Below are positions 27,865-35,309 of a stretch of DNA of 64,000 nt, piece by piece. The notes below the pieces were generated by a model. It saw nothing but the letters and a program-made list of their open reading frames with translations, did not search any database and was not told where the DNA came from. A program made the translations under genes and the position numbers. Every line of letters starts with the position of its first letter. Positions within the stretch are counted from its first letter, which is position 1. The DNA comes from Bacteroidales bacterium (GTDB taxonomy: Bacteria > Bacteroidota > Bacteroidia > Bacteroidales > P3), in assembly GCA_017559135.1 (NCBI GenBank), contig JAFYSZ010000006.1, forward strand, positions 1-64,000. The letters run 5' to 3'.

Positions 27865-28512
27865 ATGGGGTTTTTTCACGTAATAACACAAGGAATTTTG
27901 TTTGGCTTTACATTAAGTTTTATGGTAGGGCCAGCATTCTTCTCACTCTTACAAACAAGTATCACTCACGGCTTTAAAGCAGGAGCAAACCTTGCATTCG
28001 GCATCTCATGCTCAGACATAATAATGGTATTCATCTCTTGGTTTGGACTATCCTCACTCTTTGCCTCAGAAAAAGCACAATTAATTATAGGATTGATAGG
28101 AGGAGCAATCATAATTTTGTTTGGAATCTATAATTTCACTAAAAAACAAGTAGTACAACCAACAAGAGATATAGATAAAATCAAAACAAAATTCCATTTC
28201 AAGTTTTTTGCAAAAGGATTCGTCTTTAACGTAGCAAATCCCGGTGTTTGGATTTATTGGCTTTTGCCCATAAGCGTTGCAAGTAGTTATAGCACAAACG
28301 AACAAATACTTTTTTTAGCATTTATCCTAATAACAGTTTTGCTAATGGACATAGTGAAATGTGCAATCGCAAACGAACTGAAAAATTTCCTTACAATTAA
28401 GGTGGTAACCGTCATAAACAAAGTAGTAGGTGTTATTTTAATCCTTTTTGGCATTTATTTAGCAACCTCACCCTTCTTTCCAGACGTTAATTTGTTAGAT
28501 ATATCCAAATAA
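27865..28512 (+). CDS. LysE-family transporter
   Basis: 215 residues with about six membrane segments (TQGILFGFTLSFMVGPAFFS; GLIGGAIIILFGIYNF; VVGVILILFGIYLATSPFF). The early G-PxF motif (FMVGPAFFSLLQTS) and NPGVWIYW are typical of LysE/RhtB-like amino-acid exporters. I use the ATG at 27865; the upstream extension of the frame to 27772 has no hydrophobic or family features and overlaps the promoter region, where TATCTTTG lies at 27835-27842. Substrate unknown. Confidence 0.85.
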   Translation: MGFFHVITQGILFGFTLSFMVGPAFFSLLQTSITHGFKAGANLAFGISCSDIIMVFISWFGLSSLFASEKAQLIIGLIGGAIIILFGIYNFTKKQVVQPTRDIDKIKTKFHFKFFAKGFVFNVANPGVWIYWLLPISVASSYSTNEQILFLAFILITVLLMDIVKCAIANELKNFLTIKVVTVINKVVGVILILFGIYLATSPFFPDVNLLDISK

Positions 28513-28516
28513 GATT

Positions 28517-28723
28517 ATGAAAAAAATAAAAAAAACAACAATCCTACTGCTTATAGCAAGTTTATTTTTAAGCGTTCCTATGCTTTTTCAATCCTGCTCC
28601 TCAACTAACGAAGCAGTAATGATAGGAGTGCCACAACAAAACTTAAAGAAAAGCCACAAAATAGGCAATTACAAAGTAATCTCAGCAAAAGACAAAAAAC
28701 CAAAGACAAAAAAGAGAAAATAA
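28517..28723 (+). CDS. Small lipoprotein
   Basis: 68 residues with a lipoprotein signal (LLLIASLFLSVPMLFQSC; lipobox LFQSC) and a short basic mature part ending in KKPKTKKRK. It starts four bases after the LysE gene and is likely co-transcribed. Function unknown. Confidence 0.7.
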   Translation: MKKIKKTTILLLIASLFLSVPMLFQSCSSTNEAVMIGVPQQNLKKSHKIGNYKVISAKDKKPKTKKRK

Positions 28724-28725
28724 GT

Positions 28726-28793
28726 CTTTACTTTTTTCAAAAAAAGCAAAGAAAAAAATAAATAAAACAAAGAAATAATTTGAGATTTCTTTA
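28726..28793 (+). repeat. 21-bp-phased C-WWW-R array 3
   Basis: CTTTA at 28726, CAAAG at 28747, CAAAG at 28768 and CTTTA at 28789, each 21 bases apart, between two convergent genes. The first unit begins three bases after the lipoprotein stop; the last reaches the 3' end of the HsdR-N gene. Confidence 0.65.
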
Positions 28794-29246
28794 CATTTTT
28801 GGAAGGGTGTTTTGAAAGGCGTATGTGTCTGATTGTCTTGTTAAGATAAAGTGCGACAAGCCGTTTGTAAGAAAAATATTTGGGGCGTTGAGTGTGTGAT
28901 TGTAGGCAAGGACTTGGTCGATTGTTTTTTGGGTTATTTCAACCTCGGTGCGTTTGCACTCAACTAAAAGAAAGGGTTTAAGATTTTTGTCGTAAACTAA
29001 TATATCAAATCGTTTATTCATTCCGTTTACTTTTATGTTTCCTTCAACGGCTATGAGTTCTTTTGGATAGGTGTTTGCTAATAAGTGAAGGCAATGTTGT
29101 CTAACCCATTCTTCTGGTGTTAGGGCTACGTATTGCTTGCGTATTATGTCAAAAATTTCCTCTCCCGAAGAGGTTTGTCTTATCGAGAGAGGAAATTCTG
29201 GAAAATTTAACTTTGTTTTATTATTCTTCACCTTCGCCTCCGCCAC
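28791..29246 (-). CDS. HsdR-N-like (PD-(D/E)XK) single-domain protein
   Basis: About 151 residues matching the N-terminal nuclease-like domain of type I restriction HsdR proteins, found alone in many Bacteroidota. The motif is RFDILVYDKN followed by LLVECKR, the D...ExK of the PD-(D/E)XK fold. There is no helicase part and no HsdM/HsdS nearby. The start is uncertain: GTG at 29246 overlaps the end of the upstream gene, and GTG at 29231 is an alternative. Activity as a nuclease is possible but not shown. Confidence 0.75.
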   Translation of the reverse strand: MAEAKVKNNKTKLNFPEFPLSIRQTSSGEEIFDIIRKQYVALTPEEWVRQHCLHLLANTYPKELIAVEGNIKVNGMNKRFDILVYDKNLKPFLLVECKRTEVEITQKTIDQVLAYNHTLNAPNIFLTNGLSHFILTRQSDTYAFQNTLPKM

Positions 29247-31839
29247 CGGTTTCGCCTCCTGCTCCGTTGTCTAAGTGTTTCTTAGGCATTTTTTTCATTG
29301 GTTTTCCATCACCAAATCTATATGAGAAGTTCAAAGTGAGTGATTGACGATATGGTTTTCCGTTACGAATTGAGAAATAATCGTCTGTTATTGTATTTGA
29401 ACGGTGTCCTGCTGTACGGAATATGTCGGCATATCTCAATGATAGTGTGATTTTTTTGTTTATGTTCTTCTTTATTGCTATGTCGGAGAAGAATCGTGCT
29501 GCACTTTCGCCTTGTATTGTTTTTCTTGGTGCGAAATACATTGCTGAGGTTTGAATTGTCCATTCGTGAGGAAGGTTCATTGTGGAATTTAACTTTGCGT
29601 CCCAGTTGAATGACTTGATTTCGTTGTCGTTGATTATTGTTGCGTCTGTGTAGTTTCCAAAGAAGTTCGCACTAATGTTTACTTTCCACCATTTTGTTAT
29701 TTGTTGGTCGATGATAAGTTCTAATCCGTAGTTTACACTCTTGTCAATATTCAAACTTGTCATTGCAAGTTTTCCTTTATCTACTTCATCTCCTGCTACA
29801 TCAAGCACCCACTCAAAGCCATATTTTCTTGCGTTTTCTTCTGTCCAAAGGAAATTAAACCAAGATATTCTGTTGTTTGTTTGACGGTAATATGCAGATG
29901 TGAAAATCGTTGTTTTAGGTAGGATTATTGAATATCCTAATTCCACAGCGTCTGTATATTCGGGGTCAATGTTTGGATTACCGAAACGAATGTGTTCAGG
30001 GCTTGATAAATCCACATTCGGCATCATCGTAAACATATTAGGACGATTGATTCTTCTTGAATAAGAAAGTTGAGCCGATTGCATATCTGTTATTTGGTAA
30101 GAAAGGTGAAGGGTAGGGAAAGGAGAGATGTATTCTTTTGTGAAATGGTCATCTGCTTTGTTTAACATCTTTTTTGTTCCCTCAGAACTTGCAATCTCAC
30201 CTCTTAATCCTAATTGCCCACTCCATTTTCCATAAGAATATCCCAATGTTGCATAGATGGCGTTTATGTATTCGGTAGAGTAGAAATCATAACTCATTTC
30301 ATCATTTCTTACTTCACTGCCATTTAAATAGTATTCGTAAACAGATTGTCTGTCAGAATAATTAAGATTGTAACCAACTTCCATTTTTAATGTCTTAGAA
30401 AATGGGTGAGAGTAATTGATATTAACAACAGCTCTGTCATCGTTTGATTCGGATATATCTTTCTTTTCGTAATTTGGTATAGTTGGATTCCAATAATCTA
30501 ATATTTGCGAACTTTCTCTGTAAAAACCTCCCATATTCCAGTTAGCATCTATCATCAATTCTTGTTCTGGATTATTGAATTGTTTAGAGAAGTTTAAAGA
30601 AAAAGTATGGAATTTTCCATTGCTAACACCTGTTGTTATTTGATCCAAACTGCGAGCAGAATATAAAGATGTATCTTCTCCAAATCTTTGATCTAATAAG
30701 TTCTCATTTGCAATAGTTGCTTCGTCTGTTGGGTGTCCGTGTACTCTTCCGTTATAAGAAAGTGTCAAAGAAGTCTTGTCATTTATGTACCAATCAAATC
30801 CGATTTTTCCACCACCGCTTAAATTTGATGAATTTCCTGTTTGTTTGCTTCTCATCCAAGCATCGTATCCGTCTTTTGCTTGATTGAAAAGAAGTTTCAT
30901 ATTATCGCTTCTTCTTCCTCTTTCATTGAAACGTCCGTCCACAGAAGCAGAAAATCCCCATTTCTTTGTAGAATAACTAATCCCTGCACTACCATTTGTT
31001 CTTGGGAAGAATTTTTCAATAGCACTTCCCCCAGTTAAGTTAATGTTTCCACTCAATCCCTTATTTCCCTTTTCCTTTAACTTAATGTTGATAATACCGC
31101 TCATTCCCTCAGGATCGTATTTTGCAGAAGGATTTGTGATAACTTCAATGTTTGCAATAGTGGAAGCAGGTATTTGAGAAAGAACTGTTGCCAAATCATT
31201 ACCCAAAAGTTCCGAAGGTTTGCCATCGATTAACACCTTTACGTTGGAATTACCTCTTAAACTAACCGCTCCGTCTTCATCAACAGAAACAGAAGGCACA
31301 TTTTCCAAAACATCAGACGCATCACCACCGGCAGAAACCAAGTTTTTCTCAACGTTAATCACTCTCTTGTCAAGTTTATACTCCATCATCTGACGCTCAG
31401 CCACGATTTCAACCCCTTCAAGTATTTCACTATTTGTACTCATACTCATAATTCCAACGTTCAAAGGCTTATCCTTTAACTTGATATTGCGATAAACATC
31501 TTTGTAACCAATAAAACTCAACTTCAAAATAAAGTTGCTGTTTGGTTTTACGTTTTTCAATAGGAAAAATCCTTTTTCGTCAGTTACAGTACCATCAATC
31601 AAAGTTGAATCTTTTGCACTTAACAAAACAACATTTACGAAAGGTAAAACTTCTTCGGAATTTGCATCTATAACCTTTCCACTTACTGGAAGTTTTGAGC
31701 CTTTTGCAGGAGGATTTCCAGGAAAAGGCATTTGTCCTTGTGGAGGCATACCTTCAAAAGGCATTTCTTGTTGAGCCATACCTGCCAAAGGCAATAATAA
31801 ACATACTTGTAAAAGCAATAAAATCTTTAATTTTCTCAT
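29221..31839 (-). CDS. TonB-dependent-receptor-like outer-membrane beta-barrel protein
   Basis: 872 residues from the ATG at 31839 (MRKLKILLLLQVCLLLPLAG signal peptide; the upstream ATG at 31890 adds a non-signal leader). A carboxypeptidase-regulatory-like domain (SGKVIDANSEEVLPFVNVVL) is followed by a plug domain (ISLRGN-like VSLRGNSNVKVLIDGKPSEL, ITNPSAKYDPEGMSGIINIK) and a C-terminal barrel ending LTLNFSYRFG. After the barrel there is a short tail of Lys, Gly and Glu (GAGGETGGGGEGEE), which is unusual because the last strand is normally terminal. No SusD partner is adjacent, so the substrate cannot be inferred. Confidence 0.87.
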   Translation of the reverse strand: MRKLKILLLLQVCLLLPLAGMAQQEMPFEGMPPQGQMPFPGNPPAKGSKLPVSGKVIDANSEEVLPFVNVVLLSAKDSTLIDGTVTDEKGFFLLKNVKPNSNFILKLSFIGYKDVYRNIKLKDKPLNVGIMSMSTNSEILEGVEIVAERQMMEYKLDKRVINVEKNLVSAGGDASDVLENVPSVSVDEDGAVSLRGNSNVKVLIDGKPSELLGNDLATVLSQIPASTIANIEVITNPSAKYDPEGMSGIINIKLKEKGNKGLSGNINLTGGSAIEKFFPRTNGSAGISYSTKKWGFSASVDGRFNERGRRSDNMKLLFNQAKDGYDAWMRSKQTGNSSNLSGGGKIGFDWYINDKTSLTLSYNGRVHGHPTDEATIANENLLDQRFGEDTSLYSARSLDQITTGVSNGKFHTFSLNFSKQFNNPEQELMIDANWNMGGFYRESSQILDYWNPTIPNYEKKDISESNDDRAVVNINYSHPFSKTLKMEVGYNLNYSDRQSVYEYYLNGSEVRNDEMSYDFYSTEYINAIYATLGYSYGKWSGQLGLRGEIASSEGTKKMLNKADDHFTKEYISPFPTLHLSYQITDMQSAQLSYSRRINRPNMFTMMPNVDLSSPEHIRFGNPNIDPEYTDAVELGYSIILPKTTIFTSAYYRQTNNRISWFNFLWTEENARKYGFEWVLDVAGDEVDKGKLAMTSLNIDKSVNYGLELIIDQQITKWWKVNISANFFGNYTDATIINDNEIKSFNWDAKLNSTMNLPHEWTIQTSAMYFAPRKTIQGESAARFFSDIAIKKNINKKITLSLRYADIFRTAGHRSNTITDDYFSIRNGKPYRQSLTLNFSYRFGDGKPMKKMPKKHLDNGAGGETGGGGEGEE

Positions 31840-31963
31840 TATAATATTAAATTTAAGTTCATAAAAAACGGAAATTTGACAATAAAACACACATCAAGTT
31901 TAATTCTCTATGAAAAAAATTGTAACTTTGCCACCGAAAAAACACAAAATAAATAAAAAAGAT

Positions 31964-33547
31964 ATGAAAAAACTATTTTTAGCGATGATTTCGCTGTTTG
32001 CGATAATCAATCTAAATGCACAAAAAGACATAAAATGGGGAGAGAGATTTTATGACGTATTGGACGATTGTAAAGATGCCGAAATAGTAGCACAAGACAA
32101 TGACGGATTCTATATGTGGTATTGTTTGCAAGAGTACAAAGGAGAAGGAGAGTTTGAACTCAATTATTATTTTGCAAGAAGCGACCATAATTTAAATATA
32201 GACAAAATAGTAAAAATAGAATTTCCTCACCCAACCTTCAAAATAGAACAAACATGGAGAGCAGGCGATTGTGTAGGATTTATTCTAAGCCGAACAAAAG
32301 AAGATAAACCTGTTCAAACAAAAAGAGGTAACAGAAAAAAAGACGAAAATCCAGAAAAATCAGGAACAGCCAACCTTTACACACAATTTTTCCATCTAAG
32401 AGATATGCGATTGATGGATAAACCAGAAAAATTCAAAACATTCCGTTACTTTGCCAAAGAAGGAGAAAAGCCATACCTATTTAACTTTTCAGAAAATAAA
32501 ACAAAACTTGCATTTTGCTTCTTTGAAAAAGACACAGCAGGAGCAAAAGCAGCACAAATAGAAATCTTTGACGAAAGAATGAGAATGTTGTGGGAAAGAA
32601 AACAAATACTAAATATATCAAACCCTGAATATCAAATCCACGATATAAGCGTAAACAACGAAGGAACAGAAGCCCTATTAGGAATACGCTCATATACAAC
32701 AGGGAAAAAAGTACAACATACCGATTCTAAGTTACATTTAATATGGCTTACACAATATGAACAAAGACAATACGAACAACAATTAGAAAAAGCTTGGCCA
32801 ACAGATATAAAATGTGCATTTAATCTTGAAGGAGATTATTTGATTGCAGGATACTATGGAAAAAATGCAGATAAGCCAAAACTCTCACACGGAAGTTTCG
32901 CATTTAAATACGACCAAAGACGCGGACACCTAAAAAATAGTAGCACAAGAGACTTTAAACCATACGAAACAGATGAAATGGTAAAAGAAGGATTACCAAA
33001 ACCCTCAGATCAAGTCTCAAAAATCAAGACACTTGTTTCAATGATAGGAAGTAACCTTGTTATGGTAGGAGAACAAGAATTTAAATCAACTATAATACCA
33101 CCAAAACGCCGAGACGAAAAACCAACAGGCGAAGATGCAATGTATTATCGCGATATAATAATAACAAATATCGATAAAAACGGAAACGTAACAAGTAATT
33201 CGTACATACCAAAACGCCAAAAAGACTTTGAAGGTAAAGAATGTTACAATTCCTTTGCAATGGCAAGAGACCGTTATGGAATATATATAATGTTTAATGA
33301 CCACATAAAAAACTACGATAACAACGCTTTCACACCAGTAAAATGCTACAATGGCGACAAAATGCGAACACAAGTAAACTTTGTACAAGTCTTTTCTGAT
33401 GGCTCGTACAGATGGAGCAAAGCATTTGATACAAAACAAATGAAAATGCCATTTTTCAAAACCCTATACCTAACAACCACAAGCAAAATACTATTCTTCT
33501 CGCGCTTCCAAGACCACAACATCTTAGGCGAATTTGAAATAAGATAA
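31964..33547 (+). CDS. Exported protein of unknown function
   Basis: 527 residues from the ATG at 31964 (signal peptide MKKLFLAMISLFAIINLNAQ); the upstream ATG at 31910 lies before a -7-like TAACTTTG (31923-31930) and is unlikely. The mature protein is beta-rich with propeller-like repeats (DGFYMWYCLQEY, YLIAGYYGKN, NLVMVGEQEF) and is highly charged. I recognise no family. Codons are strikingly A-ending. The Fic gene starts seven bases after its stop. Confidence 0.65.
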   Translation: MKKLFLAMISLFAIINLNAQKDIKWGERFYDVLDDCKDAEIVAQDNDGFYMWYCLQEYKGEGEFELNYYFARSDHNLNIDKIVKIEFPHPTFKIEQTWRAGDCVGFILSRTKEDKPVQTKRGNRKKDENPEKSGTANLYTQFFHLRDMRLMDKPEKFKTFRYFAKEGEKPYLFNFSENKTKLAFCFFEKDTAGAKAAQIEIFDERMRMLWERKQILNISNPEYQIHDISVNNEGTEALLGIRSYTTGKKVQHTDSKLHLIWLTQYEQRQYEQQLEKAWPTDIKCAFNLEGDYLIAGYYGKNADKPKLSHGSFAFKYDQRRGHLKNSSTRDFKPYETDEMVKEGLPKPSDQVSKIKTLVSMIGSNLVMVGEQEFKSTIIPPKRRDEKPTGEDAMYYRDIIITNIDKNGNVTSNSYIPKRQKDFEGKECYNSFAMARDRYGIYIMFNDHIKNYDNNAFTPVKCYNGDKMRTQVNFVQVFSDGSYRWSKAFDTKQMKMPFFKTLYLTTTSKILFFSRFQDHNILGEFEIR

Positions 33548-33554
33548 AAACAAG

Positions 33555-34532
33555 ATGAAAAAGAAGAAGGGTAACACATATCAACCACCCTTTACCATAA
33601 ATGATGAGATAAGCACTCTTACTATTAAGATCGGAGAACAAATCGGTAGATTATCAGTAGGAGTGCTTGAACAGCCTACACCACAATTACGAAAACAAAA
33701 TCGTATAAGAACAATACAATCATCATTGGCAATAGAAAACAACTCTTTGTCAATAGAACAAGTAACAGATATTATAGAAGGTAAGCGAGTATTAGGAGCT
33801 CCAAATGAAATTAAAGAAGTAAAAAATGCAATAGATGCATACAACCTTTTACTTGAACTCAATCCATATAACGAAAAAGACTTACTTAAAGCACATAAAC
33901 TAATGACATCTGAATTAGTTTCAGAAAGTGGTATTTATAGAAAAGGAGGAGTAGGAGTGTTTAAAGACGATAGATGCTTGCACATAGCACCATCAGCCGA
34001 TAGAGTACCAACACTAATAAAAGAATTACTACAATGGGTTGAAACAACCACTACCCACCCTTTAATAAGTAGTTGTGTTTTTCATTATGAATTTGAATTT
34101 ATACATCCATTTGCAGATGGTAACGGACGAATGGGACGAATGTGGCAAACACTTCTGCTAATGCAATGGCAACCTATTTTCGCATGGTTACCAGTTGAAA
34201 CAATAGTAAAAGAACATCAACAACAATATTACCAAGCTATTGCACAAAGTGATGCAACTGCAAATAGCACTCCATTTATTACTTTTATGTTACAATGCTT
34301 ATTGAAAGCATTACAAGAAATAGAAAAAAGTAACCAGAAAAGTAACCAGAAAAGTAACCAGAAAATTCTTTCTGAAATCAGAAAAAAACCTAAAATTTCA
34401 ATCAAAGAACTACAAGAAATCACAAACCTATCAGAAAGCGGAGTAAAAAAAATAATTCGACAATTACGACAAGACAATCAAATACAAAGAATAGGCGGAG
34501 CAAAAGGCGGATATTGGCAAGTGTTAGAATAA
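33555..34532 (+). CDS. Fic-family AMP transferase with C-terminal winged helix
   Basis: 325 residues. The Fic motif HPFADGNGRMGR (H184-R195) is complete, as needed for AMP transfer to a target hydroxyl. An N-terminal inhibitory helix is visible as S57-x-x-x-E61-N62 (SLAIENNSLS), so the enzyme is a self-inhibited class with an N-terminal glutamate. After the Fic core comes a linker with KSNQ three times, then a winged helix (ISIKELQEITNLSESGVKKI, GGAKGGYWQVL). This layout is common for chromosomal Fic proteins; the target is unknown. Confidence 0.92.
   Translation: MKKKKGNTYQPPFTINDEISTLTIKIGEQIGRLSVGVLEQPTPQLRKQNRIRTIQSSLAIENNSLSIEQVTDIIEGKRVLGAPNEIKEVKNAIDAYNLLLELNPYNEKDLLKAHKLMTSELVSESGIYRKGGVGVFKDDRCLHIAPSADRVPTLIKELLQWVETTTTHPLISSCVFHYEFEFIHPFADGNGRMGRMWQTLLLMQWQPIFAWLPVETIVKEHQQQYYQAIAQSDATANSTPFITFMLQCLLKALQEIEKSNQKSNQKSNQKILSEIRKKPKISIKELQEITNLSESGVKKIIRQLRQDNQIQRIGGAKGGYWQVLE
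34326..34361 (+). repeat. 12-bp tandem repeat in the Fic linker
   Basis: Three perfect copies of AAAAGTAACCAG, in frame, coding for three KSNQ units between the Fic core and the winged helix. Such a repeat can expand or contract by slippage without breaking the frame. Confidence 0.9.
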
Positions 34533-34681
34533 AACTAAATCAATTCAAAATTTCGCGGCTGTTTTTTGGAAGTTTTTGACAATTGTTTTTTATAAAAAAA
34601 GCGTTTGTTCTTTTTTTATAATAATTCCAACAATATAAATTACATATACGTTATATATATGCTTACCAAAATGGTATAATT

Positions 34682-34702
34682 TATGTGCTTTTTTGGCACA
34701 TA
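34682..34702. other. Inverted repeat in the gap after the Fic gene
   Basis: TATGTGC (34682-34688) and GCACATA (34696-34702) form a 7-bp stem over a 7-base loop, in the 225-base gap between convergent genes. A run rich in T follows on the + strand, so it may terminate the Fic transcript. The rest of 34533-34757 is AT-rich with no other feature I can support. Confidence 0.4.
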
Positions 34703-34757
34703 TTTTCTTCCTTTTTGCGATTTTTTATATGCCTTTTTGGAGTAGAGTTTTTTTTAA

Positions 34758-35129
34758 CTAAAATGGAAGGTCTGCGTATTCGTCTTTGTACTCGTATTGT
34801 TCTACCAAAAATTTCAGGTTAAAGATTAGTGCGTTGTTTTCTTCTCTGAAAATGGTTGTTTGGTTATAGATGCTTTTTATTGTTTTTATTTTGTTAAGGT
34901 GTTTGCAAACTTGGTTTTCGCTCATATCAATTAATTCTCCTATTTTCTTGTATGTCCCAAAGAAGCCTCTTCTTCCGTAACCTTTTATGATGGAGATTAG
35001 AAGCAAATCGGCGTAAGATAGTTTTTTAATCTTATTTATCTCGGCTGATTTCTTTACAACTCTTTGTAATCTAATGACATCTTTCCAATTTATTTGCGTG
35101 AATCCGTAGTCTTTCTCTTCTTCGTACAT
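34758..35129 (-). CDS. Small winged-helix-like protein, copy 1
   Basis: 123 residues. The middle resembles a winged-helix DNA-binding domain: LSYADLLLISIIKGYG, then KKIGELIDMSENQVCKHLNK as helix-turn-helix. It is clearly paralogous to the protein at 63575-63922 (SYSELLIIFYIRGFG; SLGNLLGMSQEQISRSLKT). Length and lack of other domains suggest a small regulator or a replication-initiator-like fragment. A -7-like TATCTTTG lies on its strand (35165 to 35158). The CTATG-type 21-bp array lies directly upstream. Confidence 0.75.
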   Translation of the reverse strand: MYEEEKDYGFTQINWKDVIRLQRVVKKSAEINKIKKLSYADLLLISIIKGYGRRGFFGTYKKIGELIDMSENQVCKHLNKIKTIKSIYNQTTIFREENNALIFNLKFLVEQYEYKDEYADLPF

Positions 35130-35177
35130 AATTGTATATTTTTGTTGTTAATAAACGCAAAGATATGAAAAAAAACT

Positions 35178-35266
35178 CTATGAAAAAATCTTTTTTTTCT
35201 ATGTTTTAGAAAAATATTTCTATGATTTATTTTATTTTTTCATAGAAATATTTGGTGATTACTTTA
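35178..35266 (+). repeat. 21-bp-phased array 4, CTATG/CATAG type
   Basis: CTATG at 35178, 35199 and 35220, CATAG at 35241 and CTTTA at 35262, each exactly 21 bases apart, filling the divergent promoter region between the winged-helix gene and the fucosidase gene. Confidence 0.8.
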
Positions 35267-35309
35267 AGGTTTTGTTTTAATTAGATAACTTTGCAGTTTT
35301 TAATGGTAA

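Noticed and set aside
28724-28790. Intrinsic terminator after the small lipoprotein
   Set aside because: The run CTTTTTTC followed by AAAAAAAG could fold only with almost no loop, and there is no GC stem.
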